The notes under the pieces: generated by a model
What the model was told of the DNA's origin: nothing
Seen by the model: the letters and a program-made list of their open reading frames with translations, nothing else
Database searches by the model: none
Part shown: in pieces, positions 22,583 to 31,323 of the stretch
How positions within the stretch are numbered: position 1 is the stretch's first letter
Layout of the letters: each line of letters opens with the position of its first letter
Assembly: GCF_001612845.1 (NCBI RefSeq)
Contig: NZ_BDBF01000017.1
Coordinates: forward strand, 62,001-126,000
Reading direction: 5' to 3'
Source: Nocardia elegans NBRC 108235
GTDB taxonomy: Bacteria > Actinomycetota > Actinomycetes > Mycobacteriales > Mycobacteriaceae
DNA: 64,000 nt
Translations under genes and position numbers: made by a program

Positions 22583-22923
22583 TGTATACCGAGCTTTTGG
22601 CCAATATCGCGATTCTGGTGCTGTCCGGATTCGTGGGTTTCGCGGTGATCTCCAAGGTGCCCAACACCTTGCACACCCCGCTGATGTCGGGCACCAACGC
22701 CATCCACGGCATCGTGGTGCTGGGTGCGCTGGTCACCCTCGGCAAGGTCGAGCACCCGTCGGTGATCACGCAGATCATTCTGTTCGTCGCGGTGGTGTTC
22801 GGAACGCTGAACGTGGTCGGTGGTTTCGTGGTGACCGACCGGATGCTGGGGATGTTCAAGGGCAAGAAGCCCGCTGCGTCGGGCGCGGAGCGCCCTGGAA
22901 ACACCGAGAAGGCGGGCCGCTGA
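22582..22923 (+). CDS. pntAB: NAD(P) transhydrogenase subunit alpha, part 2
   Basis: 113 residues, three to four membrane segments (LLANIAILVLSGFVGF, IHGIVVLGALVTL, IILFVAVVFGTLNVVGGFVVTDRMLGMF). It is the membrane dII part split from PntAA, as in most actinobacteria and rhodospirilla-type enzymes. The motif GTNAIHGIV is the conserved first channel helix signature. It lies 3 bp before pntB. Confidence 0.95.
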   Translation: MYTELLANIAILVLSGFVGFAVISKVPNTLHTPLMSGTNAIHGIVVLGALVTLGKVEHPSVITQIILFVAVVFGTLNVVGGFVVTDRMLGMFKGKKPAASGAERPGNTEKAGR

Positions 22924-22926
22924 CTC

Positions 22927-24339
22927 ATGGACAATCTGGTCAACATCCTTTATATCGTCGCGTTCTCGCTGTTCATCTACGGTCTGATGGGGCTGACCGG
23001 GCCCAAGACCGCGGTGCGTGGTAACTGGATCGCGGCGGTCGGTATGGGCATCGCGGTGATCGCGACGTTCATCTCCATCCGTGACACCTCGAACTGGATC
23101 ATCATCATCGCGGGCCTCGTTGTCGGTGTGGCGCTGGGTGTTCCGCCCGCGCGGTTCACCAAGATGACCGCGATGCCGCAGCTGGTGGCGGCGTTCAACG
23201 GTGTCGGTGGTGGCACGGTCGCGTTGATCGCGTGGTCGGAATTCCTCAACAGCGACGGCTTCTCGTCGCTGCACGAGCAGCCCACCGTGCACATCATCAT
23301 CGGTTCGCTGTTCGCGGCGATCATCGGTTCGATCTCGTTCTGGGGCTCGCTGATCGCGTTCGGCAAGCTGCAGGAGATCCTGCCCGGCCGCCCGATCGGG
23401 CTCGGGAAACTGCAGCAGCCGGTCAACCTGCTGCTGGCCCTGGGCGCGATCGCCTCCGCGGTGGTGATCGGCATCGGCGCCACCAAGGACGGTGCGCCGT
23501 GGTGGTGGATGGTGCTGCTGCTGGTGCTGGCCGCGGTGCTCGGTTTGATGGTCGTGCTGCCGATCGGCGGCGCGGACATGCCGGTGGTCATCTCGCTGCT
23601 CAACGCACTCACCGGTCTGTCCGCGGCGGCCGCGGGTCTGGCGTTGAACAACACCGCGATGATCGTGGCCGGCATGATCGTCGGCGCGTCCGGCACCATC
23701 CTGACCAACCTGATGGCCAAGGCCATGAACCGGTCCATCCCCGCGATCGTGGCGGGTGGTTTCGGCGGTGGCGGCGGTGCCGCGGCCGCCGGTGACGGTG
23801 AACAGAAGCAGGCCAAGGCCACCTCGGCCGCCGATGCCGCGATCCAGATGGCCTACGCCAACCAGGTGATCGTGGTGCCCGGCTACGGTATGGCCGTCGC
23901 CCAGGCCCAGCACGCGGTCAAGGAGATGGCCTCGCTGCTGGAGGCCAAGGGAGTCGAGGTCAAATACGCCATCCATCCGGTCGCGGGACGGATGCCCGGG
24001 CACATGAACGTGCTGCTGGCCGAGGCCGAGGTCTCCTACGACGCGCTCAAGGAAATGGACGACATCAACGGCGAATTCTCGCGCACCGACGTGGCGTTGG
24101 TGATCGGCGCCAACGACGTCACCAACCCCGCCGCGCGCGAGGACTCCTCGAGCCCGATCTACGGCATGCCGGTGCTCAACGTCGACCAGGCCAAGAGCGT
24201 GATCGTGCTGAAGCGGTCGATGAACTCCGGCTTCGCCGGCATCGACAACCCGCTGTTCTACGCCGACCACACCTCCATGCTGTTCGGCGACGCCAAGAAA
24301 TCCGTCGGAGCCGTCACCGAAGAACTCAAGGCGCTCTAA
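22927..24339 (+). CDS. pntB: NAD(P) transhydrogenase subunit beta
   Basis: 470 residues: about eight to nine membrane helices, then the NADP(H)-binding dIII domain from about residue 300 (NQVIVVPGYGMAVAQAQHAVKEMASLLE). NADP contacts appear in AGRMPGHMNVLLAEA and NVDQAKSVIVLKRSMNSGFAGIDNPLF. The complex uses the proton gradient to make NADPH from NADH. The operon ends in a strong terminator 47 bp after the stop. Confidence 0.95.
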   Translation: MDNLVNILYIVAFSLFIYGLMGLTGPKTAVRGNWIAAVGMGIAVIATFISIRDTSNWIIIIAGLVVGVALGVPPARFTKMTAMPQLVAAFNGVGGGTVALIAWSEFLNSDGFSSLHEQPTVHIIIGSLFAAIIGSISFWGSLIAFGKLQEILPGRPIGLGKLQQPVNLLLALGAIASAVVIGIGATKDGAPWWWMVLLLVLAAVLGLMVVLPIGGADMPVVISLLNALTGLSAAAAGLALNNTAMIVAGMIVGASGTILTNLMAKAMNRSIPAIVAGGFGGGGGAAAAGDGEQKQAKATSAADAAIQMAYANQVIVVPGYGMAVAQAQHAVKEMASLLEAKGVEVKYAIHPVAGRMPGHMNVLLAEAEVSYDALKEMDDINGEFSRTDVALVIGANDVTNPAAREDSSSPIYGMPVLNVDQAKSVIVLKRSMNSGFAGIDNPLFYADHTSMLFGDAKKSVGAVTEELKAL

Positions 24340-24385
24340 CGAACGAGGCGTCATCACTGCATCGGTGGTGGCTCAGTTCGGACCC

Positions 24386-24421
24386 GAAACGGCCCGCAGC
24401 AGATCTGCTGCGGGCCGTTTC
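24386..24421. terminator. Perfect terminator palindrome of the pnt operon
   Basis: GAAACGGCCCGCAGCAGA (24386-24403) is followed directly by its exact complement (24404-24421), an 18-bp perfect stem. Intrinsic termination is likely in either direction. Confidence 0.8.
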
Positions 24422-24520
24422 CTTGCGTGCACGGTGCCTCCCGGCAGCGCGGGGCGGACTAGAGTGGCCCGCAGAGGCGGTGGTGTCGTGAGCGTCGCAC
24501 AACAGCCGGAAGGGGTCGAC

Positions 24521-24838
24521 ATGACGGTTCGGGAGCGATTCGATCTGCCTGCGGTGGGCGATGATTCGGCGGTCTACGGGACGCCGTACCAGACCCCCGA
24601 GGGCGCCACGGTCATCCCGGTGACGCGCCCCGGCGGAAAATTCCGGCGCGCGCGACCGCTGGGCGTCTTCGTGATCCAGGACGGGAACACCGGCTGGCAT
24701 GCAGTCACCGACGACACCGCCATCGCGCTGCTGGGCATCTTCGTCGGCTTGGTGGCGACGACGCTGTCCTTGATCGCGGTCGTGCGGAATCCGCCGTGGC
24801 CGGACGTCACGATCCGGATCGACCGCAAGGAGCGCTGA
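24521..24838 (+). CDS. Small membrane protein, GerW/YtfJ-like
   Basis: 105 residues. The soluble part YGTPYQTPEGATVIPVTRPGGKFRRARPLGVFVIQDGNTGWHAV resembles the GerW (YtfJ) domain. One membrane helix follows (AIALLGIFVGLVATTLSLIAVV) and a short C-terminus. GGAAGGGG precedes ATG 24521; GTG 24488 is possible but has no ribosome site. Function unknown; family members are envelope associated. Confidence 0.7.
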   Translation: MTVRERFDLPAVGDDSAVYGTPYQTPEGATVIPVTRPGGKFRRARPLGVFVIQDGNTGWHAVTDDTAIALLGIFVGLVATTLSLIAVVRNPPWPDVTIRIDRKER

Positions 24839-24844
24839 CGAGGG

Positions 24845-25351
24845 TCATCGCCGCCAGGCGTCGGTGCGCTCGGCATTGTCGAGAAACGCGTCGACCATGC
24901 GGTGGTTGAGCGCCGCGAGCTGACGCAGGTCCTCGGTCGACCAGTCCGCCAGCGCGTCGCGCATGTGACGTCGGCTCACCGCGCGGATCGCGTCGACGGT
25001 GGCCCGGCCCTCGTCGGTGATGCGCACCCGCTGTGCCCGGCGGTCCTCCGGATCGGTCACCCGATCAACGTAGCCGGCCCGTTCCAGGCGCTGGATCTGA
25101 CGCGTGACATGCGGCGCCTCCACATCCAGGCAGGCCGCGAGCTCACCCATGCGCATGGGCTCCGCGGCGTCGGCGAGCATCCGCAGCAGCGGCACGTTCG
25201 CGCGATCGAGATTCACCCCGGCCGCGGCCACGGTGCGATCGTGCCGTCTGGCCCGGGTGAGCAGGTGCGCGATCCGGGTCAGGGCGCGCTCGAGTTCCAC
25301 GATGTAGTCGGCGTCGACCACCGATTCGGGACTTCCTTCGGAACGCGGCAC
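24845..25351 (-). CDS. MarR-family regulator of the divergent MFS pump
   Basis: 168 residues, winged helix: LLRMLADAAEPMRMGELAACLDVEAPHVTRQIQRLERAGYVDRVTDPEDRRAQRVRIT. DxRxxR wing is intact. It probably represses the divergent transporter through the palindrome at 25371-25391 and releases it on binding a phenolic or drug ligand. It starts close to the operator, so autoregulation is likely. Confidence 0.92.
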   Translation of the reverse strand: MPRSEGSPESVVDADYIVELERALTRIAHLLTRARRHDRTVAAAGVNLDRANVPLLRMLADAAEPMRMGELAACLDVEAPHVTRQIQRLERAGYVDRVTDPEDRRAQRVRITDEGRATVDAIRAVSRRHMRDALADWSTEDLRQLAALNHRMVDAFLDNAERTDAWRR

Positions 25352-25370
25352 AGGGTTATCCTACTACCCA

Positions 25371-25396
25371 ACTTACTTAAGTTAGGTAAGTATAAA
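25371..25396. promoter_or_regulatory. MarR operator overlapping the MFS promoter
   Basis: ACTTAC (25371-25376) and GTAAGT (25386-25391) are inverted arms around TTAAGTTAG; TATAAA (25391-25396) directly behind is a strong -10 for the transporter starting at 25411. Binding here would block RNA polymerase. Confidence 0.65.
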
Positions 25397-25410
25397 GATA
25401 GGGAACTCAG

Positions 25411-26865
25411 ATGACGTCGACCGTCACCGGCCGATCCACCGGAACCGATTCCGAAACCGGTGCGCCGGCGCACCTGGTCGTCACACTGCTGGCGCTGTGC
25501 GCGGCAGGACTCGTGGTCTCGCTGCAGCAGACCGTGGTAATTCCGTTGCTGCCCAGGCTGATCGGGCAACTTCACACCGACGTAGCGGGTGTGACGTGGT
25601 TGTTCACCGCCGCGTTGCTCACCGGAGCCGTTGCCACGCCGCTGCTTTCGCGCTTCGGCGACATGTACGGCAAGAAGCGCATGGTGATGTTCTGTATGGG
25701 ACTGCTGATCGTCGGTTCGGTGGTCTGCGCGGTGGCGACTTCGCTGGGGGTCTACATCGTCGGCCGGGCGCTGCAGGGCACGTCGTCGGCGTTGATTCCC
25801 TTGGGCATCGGCATCATTCGCGACACCTTCCCGCGCGAGCGGCTCACCACCGCCATCGGCGTCATCAGCGGCACCATGGGTGTCGGCGGCACCATCGGCA
25901 TGCTGGTGACCGGTGTCATCGCGGACAAGACAACCAATCCGCATCCGGTGTTCTGGATGACCGCGGTGCTGGCCGTCATCGCGACCGTGCTGGTCGGGGT
26001 GAGCGCCAAGGATGTAGGGCAGCGCCACGGCGGGCAGCCGGACTATCTCGGCGCCGTCCTGCTCGCCGGTCTGCTGGTGTGCCTGCTGCTGGCCATCAGC
26101 GAGGGGCCGCGCTGGGGCTGGGGGGAGACCAGCGTGATCGGGCTGTTCGCCGCGGCCGCCGTGCTGGCGGTGGTGTGGGTGCTGGTGGAGCGCAAGGTCG
26201 CGCAGCCGCTGGTGCGCTTGCCCCTGCTGGTCGGTCCGCGCTCGCTGTCGGCCAATATGGCGTCGGCGCTGCTGGGCTTCGCGATGTTCGGCTCCTTCAC
26301 CCTGATCTCGAATTTCGTGCAGACCCCCGCCGACAAGGTCGGCTACGGTCTGTCCGGCTCGGTGCTGGCCGTGGGTCTCTACGGCATTCCCAGCTCGGTG
26401 TTGATGACCTTCTTCTCCTTCCGGACCGGGCGCATCGTCGCGCGCATCGGACCCGCCTTCACCCTGGCCATCGGCGCGGCCTTCGCCGGCGCGGCGACCG
26501 GATGGCTGGCGTTGTCGAATGCGCACGGCTACGACATGGTCATCTCGAATACGCTGCAGGGCATCGGCTTCGGGATCGGTTATGCGGCGCTGGGAACCCT
26601 TGCCGTCCAGCATGTTCCGATGAGCGAGAGCGGAATCGCCAGCGGAATCAACTCACTGGTGCGTACGGCGGGCGGCAGTATCGCCGGCGCCATCACGGCC
26701 TCGATTCTGAGCGCTCTCACCATCGGTCACACCGGGGTGCCATCGCTGCACGCCTACGTGATCAGCTTCGCGGTGCTGAGTGTCGGGGCGTGGCTGGCCG
26801 CGGCCGTAGCGCTGGGCAACGGCCTGCGGCACAAGCACGAACGGCAGCGTCGTTCCAGTCGGTGA
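25411..26865 (+). CDS. MFS drug efflux transporter (DHA2 type)
   Basis: 484 residues, about 14 membrane segments. Motif A is RFGDMYGKKRMVMF and motif C-like GTMGVGGTIGMLVTG follows. The first helix has SLQQTVVIPLLPRLIG, usual for DHA2 antiporters. Substrate unknown; regulation by the divergent MarR suggests aromatic compounds or antibiotics. It ends against gene remnants on the other strand. Confidence 0.92.
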   Translation: MTSTVTGRSTGTDSETGAPAHLVVTLLALCAAGLVVSLQQTVVIPLLPRLIGQLHTDVAGVTWLFTAALLTGAVATPLLSRFGDMYGKKRMVMFCMGLLIVGSVVCAVATSLGVYIVGRALQGTSSALIPLGIGIIRDTFPRERLTTAIGVISGTMGVGGTIGMLVTGVIADKTTNPHPVFWMTAVLAVIATVLVGVSAKDVGQRHGGQPDYLGAVLLAGLLVCLLLAISEGPRWGWGETSVIGLFAAAAVLAVVWVLVERKVAQPLVRLPLLVGPRSLSANMASALLGFAMFGSFTLISNFVQTPADKVGYGLSGSVLAVGLYGIPSSVLMTFFSFRTGRIVARIGPAFTLAIGAAFAGAATGWLALSNAHGYDMVISNTLQGIGFGIGYAALGTLAVQHVPMSESGIASGINSLVRTAGGSIAGAITASILSALTIGHTGVPSLHAYVISFAVLSVGAWLAAAVALGNGLRHKHERQRRSSR

Positions 26866-27432
26866 ACGGACCGAAGGCCGCACCTCCCACGCCGATGTCA
26901 TGGTGAAACGGCAGATTCAGGGCCGGGCCGAGTGAGCTCCCGGATCGAGCCGGATCCAGCGCGATCGTTTGCGTGCGACCGTCGGGGGTGTCTTGATACA
27001 CCTCCAATGATGGGTAATCGGTGCGCGTCCCGTTCACTTGGACCCCGTTCGGACCGGGCTGGAACACCAAATCGCCGTTGACCGTGACATCGTGGCCATC
27101 CAGGCCGGGAGGTTTGGTCATCCAAGAGGGCGGCAGTGGGTTATCCGCGTCGTACTGGATGCGGACCGACCCGTCGGGGTTCTGCCACACTTTCCCGTCC
27201 GGCGCACCAACTTTGACTTCGCCCGGGCTGCCGTCGTCGTTCTCGCGGACGGGTTCTGGCGCATGACGACGATGCCGTTCTCGTAGTCGACATACGTGGT
27301 GACCTTCGTATGTTCGGGATCGAAGTTCGGGTCGGCCGTTCGATTGTTCCCCAAGTCGCGAGCGCCGGGATTGAGATTGAGCGGGTTGGGGTCCGGGTCG
27401 GAGACGTCACGTTGCTCGATGTACTGAGACAT
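26865..27432 (-). pseudogene. Frameshifted remnant of a secreted/WXG-type or repeat protein
   Basis: From MSQYIEQRDVSDPDPN the frame reads to NGIVVMRQNPS at about 27249, where one base is missing. The next frame then continues sensibly with RENDDGSPGEVKVGAPDGKV and DGHDVTVNGDLVFQPG through to GVGGAAFGPFTDWN. The two pieces fit one beta-rich protein. The C-terminus collides with the 3' end of the MFS gene, and no proper N-terminus is seen. I recall similar Nocardia proteins of unknown function. A real decay is more likely than a sequencing error because neighbouring frames are also broken. Confidence 0.55.
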
Positions 27433-27645
27433 CGCCGCGGATGGTGTCCTGCCAGCTTTCGAAGCGCACACCCCGCACCACTTCGTCGGTCCGCCTCACC
27501 ACGTTGCCGACGAGGAAACCGGATGAACGCACCGATGCACTCCCGCGCCGTCCCCGGCCGCGCCATGAACTCGCCGACCACTTCCGACCCATCCGGTCGT
27601 AGCGGTTCAGCACCCGCTCGAACAGCTCCCGCTTACTGCCGAACG
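27433..27645 (-). pseudogene. Remnants including a TetR-family fragment
   Basis: The frame reading TAFGSKRELFERVLNRYDR (27588-27645) matches the end of a TetR DNA-binding domain, then changes frame near 27585 to DGSEVVGEFMARPGTARECI and again later. It overlaps the stop codon of the MFS gene at 27633 in another frame. No complete gene can be formed. The area looks like a recombination scar. Confidence 0.45.
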
Positions 27646-28961
27646 CGGTGTGCGTCTCCGACGGTCCCTGCGAACCAGGCGCAGAGCAGGACGGCTATCA
27701 GGGGGAAGGTGAAGGCGAGGGTGAGGGAGGTGAGTTGGGCGAGCCAGCCGATGACCGAGGGGCCGGCGAGGAAGCCGAGGTAGCCGAGGCCGAAGACCTT
27801 GGACATGTCGGTGGCGGCGGTGGCGGTGCCCAGATTGCCTGCGGCGGTGAAGATTTGGGGGACGCCGCCGGCGAGGCCGAGGCCGGCGAGGATCCAGCCC
27901 GCGAGGCTCAGCGGCAGCCACGGCGAGACCATGATGACGGCGAGGCCGGCGGCACCGAGGACCGAACCCCAGCGGACGACGGCGATGCGGCCGAAGCGTT
28001 CGCTGACCCGGTCCGCGGTGAAGCGGCCGACGGTCATGGCGATGGAGAACGCGCCGAACGACAGTGCGGCGGTGGCGTCGCCGACCCCCAGGTGTTCGTG
28101 CGTCTGCAGGGCGCTCCAGTCGTTGGCCACGCCCTCGGCCATCAGCAGGGCGAAAGCGATGGCGGCCAAGGCCAGTACCTTCGGCGGGAGCAGACGCCGG
28201 ATGCGCCGCCGTACGGATTCACCGCGTCGGGTGCGGGAATCCTGCGATGCAACGGCGGATTTCACGTCCGATTCGCGAGCCACCGCGGCGGCGGTGCCCG
28301 CGTGGCCGGCGGCCGGCGCGGCGTATTCGGCCACCGCGGCGCTGGGTTCGACGTGTGAGGTCGTGTGCGGGCGGGGGAGCAGACTCGGCACACTGGCCAG
28401 CATCACCAGCAGGCCCAGCACCGCCGCGACCGCGAAACTCACCCGGATATCGGCGCCGGCGTGCATGGCCGCCGCGCCGGCTAGCGAGCCGACCAGGCCG
28501 CCGCAGGAGAAGAGTGCGTGGAACGCGGCCATGATCGGCCGGCCGTAAACCCGCTCGACCTGCACGGCCTGGGCGTTCATCGACACGTCGAGCGCGCCGT
28601 TGCCGAAACCGAAGATCGCGAGCGCGAGGCCGAGCTGGATCGGTCCGGTCGCCCACGCCGGCCCGCTCACCGCCACGATCAGCCAGCTGACGGCAGCGGT
28701 GACCAGAGCCCGGCTGCCGAAGCGGTCGGCGAGCGGACCCGCCGCCTGCATACCGACGATGCCGCTGCCGGCCATCACCAGAATCAGTAATCCCAGGGTT
28801 CCATGCGATACCCCGGTGCGATCGGTGATGACCGGAATGTGCACCACCCACATCGCGGCCAGGAACCCGTTGAGCGCGAAAGTCGCGAACACCGCTGCCC
28901 GCGCGCGGCGAGCGGCCGGAGCAACCGTCCCGCGCCGTGTCGTCTCCACCGATGAATGCAT
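27633..28961 (-). CDS. MFS transporter
   Basis: 442 residues from ATG 28961; GTG 28997 would add 12. About 12 membrane segments with a long central loop (about 200-260, rich in Ala, Ser and Arg). GPLADRFGSRALV and FTADRVSERFGRIAVV are the two A motifs. Similar to YbjJ/FucP-like sugar or efflux transporters (PF07690). The last residues (TVGDAHRVRQ) run into TetR remnant DNA, so the original C-terminus may have been replaced. Confidence 0.88.
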   Translation of the reverse strand: MHSSVETTRRGTVAPAARRARAAVFATFALNGFLAAMWVVHIPVITDRTGVSHGTLGLLILVMAGSGIVGMQAAGPLADRFGSRALVTAAVSWLIVAVSGPAWATGPIQLGLALAIFGFGNGALDVSMNAQAVQVERVYGRPIMAAFHALFSCGGLVGSLAGAAAMHAGADIRVSFAVAAVLGLLVMLASVPSLLPRPHTTSHVEPSAAVAEYAAPAAGHAGTAAAVARESDVKSAVASQDSRTRRGESVRRRIRRLLPPKVLALAAIAFALLMAEGVANDWSALQTHEHLGVGDATAALSFGAFSIAMTVGRFTADRVSERFGRIAVVRWGSVLGAAGLAVIMVSPWLPLSLAGWILAGLGLAGGVPQIFTAAGNLGTATAATDMSKVFGLGYLGFLAGPSVIGWLAQLTSLTLAFTFPLIAVLLCAWFAGTVGDAHRVRQ

Positions 28962-29391
28962 CGATTCGACGGTACCGGGCGCGCACCGATCGTTCACCGC
29001 ACGAGAGGCCGTGCCGGACCGGGCGGCCCGGCAGGCGGATCCCCTTGGGGCCCAACATCCGAAGCGCCTGCCCCGCGGGTACGACTCCGGAGCGGAGGAG
29101 TGCGTCGAAGCGTCGTTGATTCGGCGGCGCCGACCGCGGTCGGCGGCTCCCCGTCTCCCGAACGATCACGGCATCGTCGACGTCACCGCACGGGCCCCGG
29201 ATGTAACCGGTTTCGATTCGAGTGTATGACCTACCACCGACACGTTTCGGCGGCGCGCCGGGTTCACCGCCGCCTCCGCCCGCCTCGCTCCGGTCTCGGT
29301 GTCGGAGGGCGACCTGCGCGGCGGGCTCCGTGGTGACGCGGGCTGCCGCCTCCGCCCGCGTCGCTCCGGTCGCGTCACTATTGTCGGGGCG
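28962..29391. other. Intergenic stretch without a supported gene
   Basis: 430 bp. It holds the promoter side of the MFS gene, and near its right end a 27-bp direct repeat (29269-29295 and 29345-29371, one mismatch, GCCGCCTCCGCCCGC...). TATTGT at 29379-29384 serves the next gene. Frames in between have no domain and poor starts. Confidence 0.45.
29379..29384 (+). promoter_or_regulatory. Leaderless-type -10 of the thioesterase gene
   Basis: TATTGT ends 7 bases before GTG 29392, and there is no Shine-Dalgarno sequence. Confidence 0.5.
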
Positions 29392-29853
29392 GTGACCACA
29401 CAGCAGGACTATCCGGTGCTCTGGCCGGTGCCGACTCGATGGGCCGACAACGACCACTACGGCCACGTCAACAACGTGACCTACTACTCGTACTTCGACA
29501 CCGCGGTCAACGCCTGGTTGATGGCCGCGACCGGCACCGACATCCGGGAACTGCCCGCGATCGGCGTGGTCGCCCAGACCTCGTGCCAGTATCTGGGCTC
29601 GCTGAGTTTTCCCGACCAACTGCGGGTGGGGCTGCGAATCAGCCGCCTCGGTCGCTCCAGCATCACCTACGATCTGGCGATCTTCCGCGTCCTGGACGCC
29701 GGCACCGCCGCCGACACCACGGGTGAAGATCTGGAGTTGGCCGCCACCGGCACCTTCGTGCACGTCTACGTGGACAACGAGACTCGCAAATCGGTCGAGA
29801 TCCCGGCGATCATCCGCCGCGCCGCCGCCGCGCTGGTGACCGACGCGACCTAG
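29392..29853 (+). CDS. 4-hydroxybenzoyl-CoA-type acyl-CoA thioesterase
   Basis: 153 residues, hot-dog fold. The signature is PTRWADNDHYGHVNNVTYYSYFDTAVN, with the catalytic Asp in DNDHYGHVNN. It would hydrolyse short or medium acyl-CoA. GTG 29392 was chosen by homology (VTTQQDYPVLWPVPTRWADND) and by the leaderless -10. Converges with the E2 gene, 21 bp apart. Confidence 0.9.
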   Translation: MTTQQDYPVLWPVPTRWADNDHYGHVNNVTYYSYFDTAVNAWLMAATGTDIRELPAIGVVAQTSCQYLGSLSFPDQLRVGLRISRLGRSSITYDLAIFRVLDAGTAADTTGEDLELAATGTFVHVYVDNETRKSVEIPAIIRRAAAALVTDAT

Positions 29854-29874
29854 GCACCGGCGCCCCGGGAAACC

Positions 29875-31299
29875 TCAGACCCGGCCCAGCAGTGTCAGCG
29901 GATCCTCGAGCAGTGAGGCCACCGTCGACAGGAACCGCGCGCCGAGCTCCCCGTCGATCATGCGGTGATCGAAGCTCACACCGAGCGTGGTGATCCACCG
30001 GATCGCCGGTTCGTCGCGGTACACCCAGGGGCGTTTCCGGATCGAACCCAGACACAGAATCGCACCTTCACCCGGATTGACCAGCGGCACACCGGTATCC
30101 ACACCGAAGACACCCACATTGCTGATGGTGAAGGTACCGCCGCGCAGATCGGCCGGTGTCGCCGAGCCGGCGCGTGCCACATCGGCGAGCCAGCCGATCT
30201 CCCGGCACAGTTCGCGCAGGCTCAGCGACTGCGCCTCCTTGATGTTGGGGACGAGCAGGCCACGTTCGGTGGCCACGGCGATGCCGAGATTGACGTAATG
30301 CTTGGTGACGATCTGATTGGCCTCGGCGTCCCAATAGGAGTTGATCCCCGGGAATTCGGCGATCGCCGCCAGCGTCGCCTTCGCGACCAGCGCCAGCGGA
30401 GTGAGCGACAGCCCGGTGAAGGAGTCGGTGCTGCGCAGGTGGTCGAGCAGTTCCATCGAGGCGGTGAAATCGGTGGTGACGAACGCGCTGGCCTGCGGGA
30501 TGGTGCGGGCGCTGGTGGTCATGGCCGCGGCGATGCGCTTGCGGACGCCGCTGACCGGGGTGCGGGTTTCGCGTTCGCTCGGCGTCGGCCGGATGACGCC
30601 GCCGTCGGGCCGCATGGTCGGCACCGGCGGGGCGGCCGGGCGCGGCGCGTCGGCGGGCTCCTCCTCGGTCCGCACTCGGCGCGGCGGCTGCGATACCGGC
30701 ACCGCGTGGCGCACATCCTCGACCGTCACCGCCCCGCCCGGACCGGAGCCGGCCACGAAGGCGATATTGATACCGAGTTCGCGAGCCAGCTGGCGGGCGG
30801 CCGGCGTGGCGGGCGGGCGGCCCGGGAACTCCGGCGGGATCTCCTCGCCGCGTGGCCGCACGGCCGAATTCGCCTTCGCCGCACCGTTTTTCGACGCGGT
30901 GCGACGCCGGGTGGGCGCTTCGGCCCCGGGGCCGTAACCGACGAGCACCGACGTGCGGCCCTCGGCGGCAGCCCCGGCAGCTCCGCCTGCAGCCCCGGCA
31001 GCCTCGGCTGCCGTCGTGGGAGCTTCGCCGGCATCGGTGCGCACTCTGATCAGCGGTGCGCCGACCGCCACCGTTTCACCGGGCCGGGCCAGCAACTCGG
31101 CGACCTGCCCGGCGAACGGACACGGTAGTTCAACCTGCGCCTTGGCGGTCTCCACCTCGGCGATGGTCTGATTGAGCTCGACGGCATCGCCGACGGCCAC
31201 CGACCAGGAGATCAGTTCGGCCTCGGTCAATCCCTCCCCGAGATCGGGCAGCCGGAACTCGAGTATGTGATTGTTGTCGTCCACAGCAGGGTCTTCCAA
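29875..31299 (-). CDS. bkdC: Branched-chain 2-oxoacid dehydrogenase E2 (dihydrolipoamide acyltransferase)
   Basis: 474 residues. Lipoyl domain with the modified lysine in VETAKAQVEL (Lys53), an Ala/Gly-rich linker, the E1/E3-binding domain (TPAARQLARELGINIAFVAGSGPGGAVTVEDV), and the acyltransferase core ending in FDHRMIDG. It takes the acyl group from E1 and makes isobutyryl-, isovaleryl- or 2-methylbutyryl-CoA. TTG 31299 has AGAGGTG upstream; GTG 31284 with GGAAGA is an equally good start. Last gene of the E1alpha-E1beta-E2 operon; no E3 is nearby. Confidence 0.93.
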   Translation of the reverse strand: MEDPAVDDNNHILEFRLPDLGEGLTEAELISWSVAVGDAVELNQTIAEVETAKAQVELPCPFAGQVAELLARPGETVAVGAPLIRVRTDAGEAPTTAAEAAGAAGGAAGAAAEGRTSVLVGYGPGAEAPTRRRTASKNGAAKANSAVRPRGEEIPPEFPGRPPATPAARQLARELGINIAFVAGSGPGGAVTVEDVRHAVPVSQPPRRVRTEEEPADAPRPAAPPVPTMRPDGGVIRPTPSERETRTPVSGVRKRIAAAMTTSARTIPQASAFVTTDFTASMELLDHLRSTDSFTGLSLTPLALVAKATLAAIAEFPGINSYWDAEANQIVTKHYVNLGIAVATERGLLVPNIKEAQSLSLRELCREIGWLADVARAGSATPADLRGGTFTISNVGVFGVDTGVPLVNPGEGAILCLGSIRKRPWVYRDEPAIRWITTLGVSFDHRMIDGELGARFLSTVASLLEDPLTLLGRV

Positions 31300-31323
31300 C
31301 GGGCACCTCTGTCCGAACAGTTA

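Noticed and set aside
22141..24357. 738-codon open frame antisense to pntAA/pntAB/pntB
   Set aside because: Biased composition rich in Arg, His, Gly and Asp, no domain; the sense strand encodes three conserved subunits.
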